This document shows, piece by piece, positions 42,389-50,968 of a DNA stretch of 60,463 nt. Each line of letters starts with the position of its first letter. The first letter of the stretch is position 1. Below the pieces are notes generated by a model. That model was not told where the DNA came from. It saw only the letters and a list, made by a program, of their open reading frames with translations, and made no database searches. Origin of the DNA: Desulfobacterales bacterium (GTDB lineage: Bacteria; Desulfobacterota; Desulfobacteria; Desulfobacterales; SpSt-501); assembly GCA_025454255.1 (NCBI GenBank), contig JALOOU010000031.1, forward strand, positions 1 through 60,463, read 5' to 3'. The translations under genes were made by a program, and so were the position numbers.

Positions 42389-43615
42389 ATGTCAACGGAA
42401 AGCATCATCCTGGTGCTCGGATACGCCGTCGGGCTCTACATGGCCTGGAACATCGGCGCAAACGACCTGGCCAACTCGATGGCCTCGGCAGTGGGCGCCA
42501 AGGCGATCACCGTCCGGCAGGCCATGCTGATCGCCGCGGTCCTCAACGTGGTCGGCGCCACTTTCATCGGCTCCCATGTCACCGACACCATCCGCCACGG
42601 CATAGTGGCCCCCGCAGTCCTGGCCGATCCCCGCGACACCATCGTCGGCGCCCTCTCGGCGCTTCTATCGGCCGCGCTCTGGGTCAGCTTCGCCACGTGG
42701 CGGTCGCTGCCGGTCTCCACCACCCACTCCATCGTCGGGGCCATGATCGGCTTCGGGGTCACCTCCAGCGGGTTTGCCGCCATCCAATGGAAGGTCATGA
42801 GCGGGGTGGTGCTGAGCTGGGTGATTTCACCGCTGTTTTCCCTGGCCATCGGGCTGGCCATGTTCAAGCTCATCGTGTGGCTGGTCATGGCGCGCTCCAA
42901 GCCCCACGAGCGCGCCCTGCAGTACTCGCCGCTTTTCATCGGGCTGGCCGTTTTCATCGTCGTCATGTCCTTTCTTTACAAAACCCCGTTGGGCCAGAGG
43001 CTGCAGGTGGCCACGCCGGCGGCCATGATTCTCTCGCTCCTGGCGGCGGCGCTGGTTGGCTATGCGGGCAAATGGGTGCTGGACCGCACGGTGCGCCGGC
43101 ACCCCGAGCAAGGGGCGGAGGCCGTTTTCCGCTTTATCCAGGTCGGCACGGCCTGCTACGTCGCCCTGGCCCAAGGCGCCAACGACGTCGCCAACGCCAT
43201 CGGGCCCCTGGCGGTGATCTACTTTTTCGTGACCTATGGCGAGATCGGCAGCAAGGTGCCCGTACCCATTTTCCTTTTGCTCTTCGGCGGCGTCGGGATC
43301 GCCGCGGGCATCATCATGGCCGGCCGGCGGGTGATGGAGACTCTGGGCGAGCGGGTCACGACCTTGACCAACACCCGCGGCTTTTCAGTCGAATTCGCCG
43401 CCGCCACCACGGTGCTGGTTGCCTCCAAGCTCGGACTGCCGGTGTCGACCACCCACTCCGCCGTGGGGGGCATCATCGGCGTCGGCCTGGCCGGGGGCAT
43501 CGACGCAGTGAACCTGGGCGTCGTGTTCAAAATCATTTTGTACTGGGTGCTCACCGTCCCGGCGGCCGCGCTGACCTGCGTGGCGGTCTACACCATCCTT
43601 CGGCTCTTCCTGTAA
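42389..43615 (+). CDS. pit: PiT-family inorganic phosphate transporter
   Basis: A 408-residue permease with about ten to twelve membrane segments. It carries the duplicated PiT signature: 'GANDLANSMASAVGAKAITV' in the first half and 'QGANDVANAIGPLAVIYF' in the second, with 'SLPVSTTHSIVG' and 'GLPVSTTHSAVGG' repeats. It imports metal-phosphate with protons or sodium. ATG 42389 matches the family start. The DUF47 gene follows by 16 bases, the usual accessory arrangement. Confidence 0.93.
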   Translation: MSTESIILVLGYAVGLYMAWNIGANDLANSMASAVGAKAITVRQAMLIAAVLNVVGATFIGSHVTDTIRHGIVAPAVLADPRDTIVGALSALLSAALWVSFATWRSLPVSTTHSIVGAMIGFGVTSSGFAAIQWKVMSGVVLSWVISPLFSLAIGLAMFKLIVWLVMARSKPHERALQYSPLFIGLAVFIVVMSFLYKTPLGQRLQVATPAAMILSLLAAALVGYAGKWVLDRTVRRHPEQGAEAVFRFIQVGTACYVALAQGANDVANAIGPLAVIYFFVTYGEIGSKVPVPIFLLLFGGVGIAAGIIMAGRRVMETLGERVTTLTNTRGFSVEFAAATTVLVASKLGLPVSTTHSAVGGIIGVGLAGGIDAVNLGVVFKIILYWVLTVPAAALTCVAVYTILRLFL

Positions 43616-43631
43616 AAACGAGGAGGCAGAC

Positions 43632-44300
43632 ATGCGCTTTCCGTTCTTCAACTTGTTCAAGCCCTCGCCGCTGGAAGGGCTGATCGAGCACATGGACAAG
43701 GTCAAGGAGTGCGGCGCCGCCTTCCAGGAGGCGATCGAGTGCCACATTTCAAACGAGTGCCAGCGCTTCGTCGAACTCAAGCAGGTCGTCGACGACCTCG
43801 AGCACCAGGCCGACGCCATCAAGCGCCGCATCCGCGGCCACCTGCCCAAGGGCACCCTCATGCCGGTGGACAAGTTCCAGCTCTTCCGCTACCTCGGCGA
43901 GCAGGACAACGTCTTGGATTCGGTGCAGGACACGCTCGATTGGCTGTCGTTCCGAAAGGAGCCGGGGGTCCCGGAGGAGCTCCACAAGGACCTCCTGCTG
44001 CTGGTGGAGGCGGCGCTGGAGGCCGTAGATGCCATGGGGATCATGCTGGCGGAGGCCCGGCACTATTTCCGGAACTACTCCGAGGGCCAGCGCGCGAAGG
44101 TCAAGGACCTCATCCGGTCCATCCGCCAGAAGGAGCACGAGGCCGACCTCGCCGAGGATCAGGTCAAGGAGAAGGTGTTCAACATGGGGTTGGATGGGGT
44201 CACGGTCTTCCACATGGTGCGGCTGGCGGAGATCATCGGATCGATCGCCGACCACGCCGAAAACGCCGGCGACATGATGCGCGCAATGATCGCCAAATGA
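43632..44300 (+). CDS. DUF47/TIGR00153 PhoU-like Pit accessory protein
   Basis: A 222-residue all-helical cytoplasmic protein behind GAGGAGG. 'FFNLFKPSPLEGLIEHMDKV' at the start and acidic helical pairs such as 'RQKEHEADLAEDQVKEKVF' are typical of this PhoU relative. It is co-transcribed with the PiT gene and thought to control the transporter. It ends ahead of a GC-rich hairpin between convergent genes. Confidence 0.92.
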   Translation: MRFPFFNLFKPSPLEGLIEHMDKVKECGAAFQEAIECHISNECQRFVELKQVVDDLEHQADAIKRRIRGHLPKGTLMPVDKFQLFRYLGEQDNVLDSVQDTLDWLSFRKEPGVPEELHKDLLLLVEAALEAVDAMGIMLAEARHYFRNYSEGQRAKVKDLIRSIRQKEHEADLAEDQVKEKVFNMGLDGVTVFHMVRLAEIIGSIADHAENAGDMMRAMIAK

Positions 44301-44302
44301 AA

Positions 44303-44331
44303 GCGCCGGGTAGGCGTTGGCCTCCCGGCGC
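44303..44331. terminator. Hairpin between convergent pit and nfn operons
   Basis: GCGCCGGG and CCCGGCGC form eight perfect pairs. It lies between two convergent gene ends (44300 and 44352) and can serve both strands, although a T tract is absent. Confidence 0.45.
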
Positions 44332-44351
44332 AGTGGATGTCGAACTAAGGC

Positions 44352-45773
44352 TTACCAGCCGTAGTTCAAATAGTCGTGGATCGAGTTGGCGGCGCCCCGC
44401 CCCGCCCCCATGGCCAGAATGACGGTGGCGGAGCCGGTGACGATGTCCCCGCCGGCCCAGACGCCCTTCTTACGGGTTTTTCCGGTCTTGGGATCGGTGT
44501 CGATGTAGCCCCACTTGTTCAGCTTTAGGTCAGGGGTCGAGCTCGTCAAGAGCGGGTTGGCGCCGGTGCCCACGGCGACGATGCACAGGTCGCAGTCGAT
44601 CTTGAACTCCGAACCCTTCACGGCCACCGGCCGCCTGCGTCCGGAGGCGTCCGGCTCCCCCAACTCCATTTTGATGCACTCCATGCCCGTCAGCCGCCCC
44701 TTTTCGTTACCGAGGTAGCGCACCGGGTTGGTCAGCAGGAAGAACTCGATGCCCTCCTCCTCGGCATGATGGGCCTCGGCGGCCCGCGCCGGCATCTCCT
44801 CCCGCGAGCGCCGGTAGACCAGCCGCACGCGGTCGGCGCCCAGGCGCAGGGCAGTGCGCGCCGAATCCATGGCCACGTTCCCGCCGCCGAGCACCACGAC
44901 CTCCTTGCCGCGCGGGATCGGGGTGTCCACCTTGGGGAAGAGGTAGGCCTTCATGAGGTTGGCCCGGGTGAGGTATTCGTTGGCGGAGAGGATCCCCACC
45001 AGGTTTTCGCCCGGAATGTTCATGAACTTGGGCAGCCCGGCCCCCACGCCCAGGAAGATGGCCTGGAAGCCCTGCGCGAACAACTCGTCCAGGGTGACGG
45101 TCCGGCCCACCACCGCATTGCACTCGACCTTCACCCCCAGGCGTTCGAGGAAATTGACCTCCTGGGCCACGATCTCCTTGGGCAGACGGAACTCGGGGAT
45201 GCCGTAGAGCAGCACCCCGCCCGGTTTGTGAAAGGCCTCGAACACCGTCACGTCGTGACCCTTCTGGATCAGGTCGCCGGCCACGGTCAGGCCGGCGGGC
45301 CCGGCGCCGACCACCGCCACCTTCTTGCCGCTGGCGGCGGCTTTCGGCGGCAGCGCGCCCGTGCCGTGCGCCCGCTCCCAGTCCGCCGCAAAGCGCTCCA
45401 GGTTGCCGATGGCCACCGGCTCGCCCTTCTTGGCCAGAATGCACTTGCCCTCGCACTGGATCTCCTGGGGGCAGACCCGGCCGCAGACCGCCGGCAGGCT
45501 GTTCATGGTCCAGATATGGCGGATGGACTGGGTGAATTCGCCCTCGTGGATGAGCTTGATGAAGCCCGGGATGTCGACGCCGACCGGGCAGCCCTCGACG
45601 CAGCCGGGGTTTTTGCACTGCAGGCAGCGCGACGCCTCCTCGCGCGCCATCTCCGGCGTGTAGCCCGTGGGGACCTCGAGAAAGTTCCGGGCCCTCACCT
45701 GGGGCGGCTGCTCGGGCATCTGCATGCGACTTTTCTTCTGCTTTTTTTCCTTCGCCGTGGTTTCGACCGACAT
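44352..45773 (-). CDS. NfnB/GltA-like NADPH oxidoreductase, large subunit
   Basis: A 473-residue flavoprotein. Two [4Fe-4S] motifs lie near the N-terminus ('CLQCKNPGCVEGCPVG' and 'CGRVCPQEIQCEGKC'). An FAD fold follows ('VAVVGAGPAGLTVAGDL'), then an NADP(H) fold ('VVVLGGGNVAMDSARTALRL'). It resembles the small subunit of glutamate synthase, but no large GltB-type subunit is present. Pairing with the SudB-like gene marks it as NfnB/SudA. Such pairs bifurcate electrons between NADPH, NAD+ and ferredoxin. The start follows GGAGGGAG. Confidence 0.88.
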   Translation of the reverse strand: MSVETTAKEKKQKKSRMQMPEQPPQVRARNFLEVPTGYTPEMAREEASRCLQCKNPGCVEGCPVGVDIPGFIKLIHEGEFTQSIRHIWTMNSLPAVCGRVCPQEIQCEGKCILAKKGEPVAIGNLERFAADWERAHGTGALPPKAAASGKKVAVVGAGPAGLTVAGDLIQKGHDVTVFEAFHKPGGVLLYGIPEFRLPKEIVAQEVNFLERLGVKVECNAVVGRTVTLDELFAQGFQAIFLGVGAGLPKFMNIPGENLVGILSANEYLTRANLMKAYLFPKVDTPIPRGKEVVVLGGGNVAMDSARTALRLGADRVRLVYRRSREEMPARAAEAHHAEEEGIEFFLLTNPVRYLGNEKGRLTGMECIKMELGEPDASGRRRPVAVKGSEFKIDCDLCIVAVGTGANPLLTSSTPDLKLNKWGYIDTDPKTGKTRKKGVWAGGDIVTGSATVILAMGAGRGAANSIHDYLNYGW

Positions 45774-45834
45774 GTTCTCCCTCCAGCTCGCTCAGCCGTT
45801 GCGGCAGGCTATGAGTTTGGCGGCATCGTGCCGC

Positions 45835-46680
45835 TTATTTTTTGTGCCAGGCCTCCTCCAGCATGCAGAACTCGTTGTGGCACATCTTTTCTTCCTCGCA
45901 GTAGGCCTGCAGCCGCATCATGAGCTCGTCGAAATCCACCTGGTGGCCGTCGAACTCGGGGCCGTCCACGCAGGCGAACTGGTTCTTGCCGCCGACCGAC
46001 ACGCGGCAGCCCCCGCACATGCCGGTCCCGTCGACCATGATGGGGTTCAGGCTCACCAGCGTGGGCACGTTGTACTCCTTGGTCAGCTTGGAGACGAACT
46101 TCATCATCGGCACGGGGCCGATGGCCACCACGAGGTCGATCTTCTCCTTGTCCAGGATGTCCTTGAGCGCATGGGTCACGAAGCCGTGGCGGCCGTAGGA
46201 GCCGTCGTCGGTGCACACGTGCAGCTCATGCGAGGCGCTCTTCATGAACCCCTCCAGAATGAGCAGCTCCTTGGTCCGGGCGCCGATGATGGCGGTCACC
46301 CGGTTGCCGGCCTCTTTCATGGCCCGGGTGATGGGGTGCAGCACGGCCACCCCGGTGCCGCCGCCCACGCAGACCACTTTGCCCAGCTTTTCGACATGGG
46401 TGGGCTTGCCGAGCGGCCCGATCACGTCCTGGTAGCCCTCGCCGACCTTCAACGTCTTGAAAAGAGCGGTGGATTTGCCGACCACCTGGTAGATCACGGC
46501 GATGATGCCTTTGTCGGCATCCGTGTAGGCCATGGTGAGCGGGATGCGCTCGCCGGTGTCGTTGGCCTTGAGGATCACGAACTGGCCGGGCTTGGCCTTC
46601 CTGGCGATCAGGGGGGCCTCGATTTCATTCAGAACCACGGTGCCTTGAGACATCTCCTCGCGTTTGACGATTTTGAACAT
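45835..46680 (-). CDS. NfnA/SudB-like FAD- and [2Fe-2S]-binding subunit
   Basis: A 281-residue protein of the ferredoxin-NADP reductase/PyrK type. The NAD-binding region has 'VVCVGGGTGVAVLHPITRAM'. Near the C-terminus 'GMCGGCRVSVGGKNQFACVD' holds the four [2Fe-2S] cysteines. Its partner is encoded 61 bases downstream. In Nfn complexes this subunit exchanges electrons with NAD(H) while the larger one handles NADPH and ferredoxin. The older name, sulfide dehydrogenase beta subunit, reflects an in vitro activity. The start follows GGAGGGA. Confidence 0.88.
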   Translation of the reverse strand: MFKIVKREEMSQGTVVLNEIEAPLIARKAKPGQFVILKANDTGERIPLTMAYTDADKGIIAVIYQVVGKSTALFKTLKVGEGYQDVIGPLGKPTHVEKLGKVVCVGGGTGVAVLHPITRAMKEAGNRVTAIIGARTKELLILEGFMKSASHELHVCTDDGSYGRHGFVTHALKDILDKEKIDLVVAIGPVPMMKFVSKLTKEYNVPTLVSLNPIMVDGTGMCGGCRVSVGGKNQFACVDGPEFDGHQVDFDELMMRLQAYCEEEKMCHNEFCMLEEAWHKK

Positions 46681-46915
46681 GGGGTCCCTCCAGGCGGTGA
46701 ATTCAAAAAGCAGCCATCTCCAAGATTGCGGATATTCTCAAATCGGAACAATCAAATCAAGGCAAAAAGCGCGGGGGGGGGAAAAAGAGGCGCATGCCCC
46801 ATGCGTCTTATCTGAATTACGGTCCTGCACCGGCGCCCGGACGCGGGGCCTTGTTGAAAGTCTTCATTAGGGGTAATAGTGTTTCGAAATTCAATCAGCG
46901 GATCTCGCGAACCAC

Positions 46916-47734
46916 ATGCATCTTTTCGACAGCCACTGCCACCTCGACGACCCCGCCTACGCGGATGACCTGGGGGGCGTGCTCGACCGCGCCCAGGCCG
47001 CCGGGGTCAGGCGCATGATGACGATCGGCGTCACGCTCGAGACCTCGCACCGGGCAGTGGCGCTGGCCAAGGCCCGGCCGGGGCTTTTCGCCTCGGTGGG
47101 CGTCCACCCCCACGACGCCCAGGCGTGCAGCGAGAGCGTCTTGGAGGCGCTGGCGAGCCTGGCCAAGGACCCCGCGGTCCGCGCCTGGGGGGAAATCGGC
47201 CTGGACTTCAACCGCATGTACTCCCCGCGGGATTCGCAGGAAAAATGGTTCGTCCACCAGCTCGAGGCCGCCTCCGAGCTGGGGCTGCCGCTGATTTTCC
47301 ACGAACGCGACAGCAACGGTCGCTTCTTGGAGCTGCTGCGCACCTGCCCGCCTCCGGCCGGGGCGGCGGTCGTGCACTGCTTCAGCGGGAGCCGCTCCGA
47401 GCTGACGCGCTATCTCGACCTGGGCTGCTACATCGGCATCACAGGGATCCTGACCCTCAAGGAACGCGGGGAGCCGCTGCGGCGGCTGGCCGTTGAGATC
47501 CCCGCCGAACAGCTGGTCGTTGAAACCGATGCCCCCTACCTCGCACCCGAGCCCGAGCGGCGCCGCCAGCGCCGCAACGAGCCCGCATTCGTACGTTCGG
47601 TGCTGCTCAAACTGGCCGACGTGCGGCGCGCGGACCCGCTGGCGCTGGCGCAGCAGGTGTATGCCAACACCTGCCGCCTGTACCGGCTCGAGAACGACGA
47701 GAAGGATACCCATGGCCACCCGGCGCGCCTCTGA
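46916..47734 (+). CDS. TatD-family metal-dependent hydrolase
   Basis: A 272-residue TIM-barrel enzyme. Metal ligands are in 'HLFDSHCHLDDPAYADDL', 'GEIGLDFNRMY', 'LIFHERDS', 'VVHCFSGS' and 'VVETDAPYLAPEP'. TatD proteins act as 3'-5' nucleases on DNA, or deacylate D-aminoacyl-tRNA in the related Dtd3 type. ATG 46916 gives the proper family N-terminus, although no ribosome-binding site is apparent. The next gene starts inside its last 23 bases. Confidence 0.92.
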   Translation: MHLFDSHCHLDDPAYADDLGGVLDRAQAAGVRRMMTIGVTLETSHRAVALAKARPGLFASVGVHPHDAQACSESVLEALASLAKDPAVRAWGEIGLDFNRMYSPRDSQEKWFVHQLEAASELGLPLIFHERDSNGRFLELLRTCPPPAGAAVVHCFSGSRSELTRYLDLGCYIGITGILTLKERGEPLRRLAVEIPAEQLVVETDAPYLAPEPERRRQRRNEPAFVRSVLLKLADVRRADPLALAQQVYANTCRLYRLENDEKDTHGHPARL

Positions 47735-48152
47735 CCCCCGCCGCAGGGGTCGCCCCGCGGCAGCGGCCCGGGGCCTGTTTTTTTTAGCCGCGCTGTTCGT
47801 CGCGGCCCGGCCGGCTCCGGCTTTTGCCGGTCCGGCCTTCCGCATGGCCGATGCACTCGTGTGCACCATCGAAGCCTCGACCGCCCCCGGTGACATCGGC
47901 AAAAAAATCACCCTCTCCGGCCTGACGACGGAGGCCCCCAAGGCGGTATTCGAAAACCACATCCGCTCCGCCATGGTCAAGCTTTTCGAATCCGACGCCA
48001 CTCTGGTCATCCAACTGGTGGCCACGGTCAGCGGCAGTGTGGACACCATCGTCATCGACACGCGCAGCGGCCGCTTCGCGCACACCGCCGCCGGCTCTTT
48101 TCCGGCCGAGTTGCACGCCGTTGCCGAGACCGGAACCTGCCGGCCGGAGTGA
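47712..48152 (+). CDS. Exported protein of unknown function
   Basis: A 146-residue protein whose start overlaps the tatD end by 23 bases. A signal peptide ('RGLFFLAALFVAARPAPAFA') follows a basic N-terminus. The mature part has one Cys pair ('ALVCTIEAS' and 'AETGTCRPE') that could form a disulfide across the domain, with beta-rich sequence between. I do not recognise a family. The signal peptide and codon use support a real gene. It lies 66 bases ahead of the aminotransferase gene. Confidence 0.6.
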   Translation: MATRRASDPRRRGRPAAAARGLFFLAALFVAARPAPAFAGPAFRMADALVCTIEASTAPGDIGKKITLSGLTTEAPKAVFENHIRSAMVKLFESDATLVIQLVATVSGSVDTIVIDTRSGRFAHTAAGSFPAELHAVAETGTCRPE

Positions 48153-48218
48153 GGGTTTGCCGGCTTGCCACAGCTGGAGTCATCGGCTCAGCGCCGCTTT
48201 GTTTCCAGGAGCCACGCC

Positions 48219-49331
48219 ATGCGCCTTGCCCCTTTTCGGCTGGAACGCTATTTCGCCCGCCACGAATTCAACGTGGAGCACCTGCTGTGCAGCGCCGACT
48301 GCGAATCCCTCGCCGTCCGGGAGCTGCTCGCGCTTGAACCGGATGCGCCCGACCGGTTCCAGCAGCTCCGGCTCGGCTACACGGAGTCCCAGGGCTCCTC
48401 AGGCCTGCGCCGGGAGATTTGCCGCCTGTATCAATCCATTGTTCCCGAACAGGTGCTGGTCCATGCCGGCGCCGAGGAGGCGATCTTCCTTTTCATGCAC
48501 GCAGCGCTCAGCCCCGGCGACCACCTCATCGTCCACACCCCCTGCTACCAGTCGCTCGCCGAAGTGGCCCGCAGCATCGGCTGTGAGGTCACACCGTGGG
48601 CCGCGCAGGAGTCCCGCGGATGGCGGCTGAGCCTGTCGGACGTAGAGCAGGCCGTCAGGCCGAACACCCGGGCGATCGTGGTCAACACGCCGCACAACCC
48701 GACCGGCTACCTGATGCGCCCGGAGGAGTTTCGCGAGCTTCACCGGGTCGCCGACCGGCATGGGGTCATCCTCTTCTCGGACGAGGTCTATCGGGAGTCG
48801 GAGTACGACCCCGCATATCGGCTGCCCCCGGCGTGTGATCTGAGCGACCGGGCCGTCTCCCTGGGCGTCATGTCGAAAACCTACGGGCTGCCGGGCTTGC
48901 GCATCGGCTGGGTCGCGACACGGAACACCGCCGTCTACGAGCGCATGGCCGCGTTGAAGGACTACACCACCATCTGCAACAGCGCCCCGAGCGAATTTCT
49001 GGCCGAACTCGCCCTGCGCCACCGCGCGCTGCTCATCGCACGCAACGTTTCCATCCTGACGGAAAACCTTGCTCTCTTAGATGACTTTTTCGAGCGGCAC
49101 CCGGCCACCTTCCGGTGGCATCGGCCGAAGGCGGGGCCCATCGGGTTTCCACGGCTGATAGGCGCGGAGGTCGAGGCGTTCTGCCACGAGCTCGTGACCA
49201 CGGCGGGAGTGCTGCTGCTGCCGGGCACCGTGTTCAACGACAGCGGCAACCACGTTCGCATCGGGTTTGGGCGGCGCAACATGCCCCAGGCGTTGGCCCG
49301 GCTGGAGGAATTTCTGAAGAACCGGGGATGA
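48219..49331 (+). CDS. PLP-dependent class I/II aminotransferase
   Basis: About 370 residues from ATG 48219 behind CAGGAG. Fold-type I motifs are present: 'GSSGLRREICRLY', 'VVNTPHNPTGYLM', 'ILFSDEVYRE', and the PLP lysine in 'VMSKTYGLPGLRIGWV'. The C-terminal 'VFNDSGNHVRIGFGRRNMP' completes the small domain. Its substrate cannot be assigned. It resembles enzymes in amino acid or capreomycidine-type biosynthesis only at fold level. It stands apart from a recognisable pathway. Confidence 0.85.
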   Translation: MRLAPFRLERYFARHEFNVEHLLCSADCESLAVRELLALEPDAPDRFQQLRLGYTESQGSSGLRREICRLYQSIVPEQVLVHAGAEEAIFLFMHAALSPGDHLIVHTPCYQSLAEVARSIGCEVTPWAAQESRGWRLSLSDVEQAVRPNTRAIVVNTPHNPTGYLMRPEEFRELHRVADRHGVILFSDEVYRESEYDPAYRLPPACDLSDRAVSLGVMSKTYGLPGLRIGWVATRNTAVYERMAALKDYTTICNSAPSEFLAELALRHRALLIARNVSILTENLALLDDFFERHPATFRWHRPKAGPIGFPRLIGAEVEAFCHELVTTAGVLLLPGTVFNDSGNHVRIGFGRRNMPQALARLEEFLKNRG

Positions 49332-49420
49332 ACCCGCTCGGTTCAACCGGCGCAGAAGCGCTCAGGCGGGTTGGCTCGTCGAGGGATACACGGCGATCGC
49401 CGCTGCCGACACGTTAAAAA

Positions 49421-50968
49421 ATGAACGCAAACAGACAACCGCACCCCGAGGCGGCCGCATCCGAAAATGAGAGGATGCGGGTCCGCTACCCGATCTGGGT
49501 CAAAATATTTGCAGGCAGCCTGCTGCCGGCCGTGGTGCTGATAGCAGCGGCGCTGCTGTATCACCAGGACCTGGACTCCCTCGGCCGCAGCGCGGGACAG
49601 ATCCTCTCTCAGAATTACAAGAGCATCAAGGCGGCCAAGCAGTCCCGCAAAACGATCGAGGAGACCCGCAACCTGATGCTGGAACAGATGTCAAGAGGCC
49701 TTCAACCTGCATTGGGTGTCCCCGAAACCCTGGCACGGATCGAGGCCCCCTTGAACATGTGCAAAGCGAATATCACCGAGGTGGGGGAGCGGGAGCTGAT
49801 CGAGCGGGTGATGGCGGATTTCAACCGGTATCAAATCACGCTCCCGTTTTTCGCGGAGGCAACGCCGGAGATCTGGCATACTCCATTATTTTCGGAGCTG
49901 CTTAAAAATTCCGCGACGCTGATCCGCAGGCTCGACGAATTGGTGGAGCTCAACGAAGCCGCCATGGAGCGGTCGGACCGGGAGACGCAGCTTCTGGCCG
50001 CCCGGGCTCAGCGCAGGGGGGCGCTGTTGTTTACCATGGCGATCATCGCCATGCTGGCCTTGAGTTTCCTTCTCTCGTATCGGATCGCCAAGCCGGTCAT
50101 GGCGCTCGCCCGCCTTCTTTCGGCGGCCAAGGAGGGCAGCGGCGCATATCCGCGGTTTGAGGTCCGGTCACGAGACGAAGTCGGCTTTCTGACCGAGGCG
50201 TTCAACCGGCTCTTAAGGCGCCTGGAACATCATGATCATTACCGTGATGATATCCTGGCGACCGAGAAGGAAAAAGTGCGCCGGGCCGAGGAGGCCAAGG
50301 GCAAATTTATCGCCGACATCTCCCACCAGCTCAAAACGCCGATGACCTCCCTGGCGATGAGCGTGAGCCTGCTCCATGAGCGCGGCGAAGAGCTGGAGAG
50401 CGGCAAACGCGCCCGGCTTCTTGAAACCGCAAGAGAAGACTGCCTCCGGCTCTCCGCCTTGATCAACGAGCTGGTGGATGTATCGCGTCTCGAGGCCATG
50501 GCGCGCCCTCGGCCCAAAGAGACCATCGAGGTCTCACAGCTGGTCCGCGAATCGATCGCTCCGTTGCTCAAACAGGCCGAAGAAAAACAGATCCGATTGG
50601 AGATCGACCTGCCGCCCGGGCTGCCCCCCATCACGATCGACTCTTTTCGGTTCCCGTGGGTGATCACCAACCTGGTCGGCAATGCGCTGCGGCATACCGA
50701 AAAGGGCGGGAGCGTGAGCGTCAAGGTTCGCAAAAGAGGCAGCCGCTTCTACTTCGAGTGCACCGACACCGGCAGCGGCATCGAACCGCGCTACCTGCCG
50801 CACATCTTCGACCGCTACACCCAGTTCAGCGAACGCGGCAAGCGCGGCACGATCGGCCTCGGCCTGGCGATCGTCAAGGACGTCATCGAACATCACAACG
50901 GGGATATCCACGTCGAAAGCCATCTGGGAAAGGGAACGAGGTTCATCTTCTGGATTCCGAACCCATGA
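49421..50968 (+). CDS. Membrane sensor histidine kinase
   Basis: A 515-residue kinase. A first membrane helix lies near residues 25-45 and a second near 203-223, with a helical periplasmic sensor of about 155 residues between them. A HAMP domain follows, then HisKA with the phospho-His in 'ADISHQLKTPMTSLAM' (near residue 302), and HATPase_c with 'NLVGNALRHTEKGG', 'DTGSGI' and 'GLGLAIVKDVIEHHNG'. It is coupled by an ATGA overlap to the NtrC-type regulator gene. Four downstream genes hint that it senses a signal tied to potassium or osmotic state; that link is inferred. Confidence 0.92.
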   Translation: MNANRQPHPEAAASENERMRVRYPIWVKIFAGSLLPAVVLIAAALLYHQDLDSLGRSAGQILSQNYKSIKAAKQSRKTIEETRNLMLEQMSRGLQPALGVPETLARIEAPLNMCKANITEVGERELIERVMADFNRYQITLPFFAEATPEIWHTPLFSELLKNSATLIRRLDELVELNEAAMERSDRETQLLAARAQRRGALLFTMAIIAMLALSFLLSYRIAKPVMALARLLSAAKEGSGAYPRFEVRSRDEVGFLTEAFNRLLRRLEHHDHYRDDILATEKEKVRRAEEAKGKFIADISHQLKTPMTSLAMSVSLLHERGEELESGKRARLLETAREDCLRLSALINELVDVSRLEAMARPRPKETIEVSQLVRESIAPLLKQAEEKQIRLEIDLPPGLPPITIDSFRFPWVITNLVGNALRHTEKGGSVSVKVRKRGSRFYFECTDTGSGIEPRYLPHIFDRYTQFSERGKRGTIGLGLAIVKDVIEHHNGDIHVESHLGKGTRFIFWIPNP

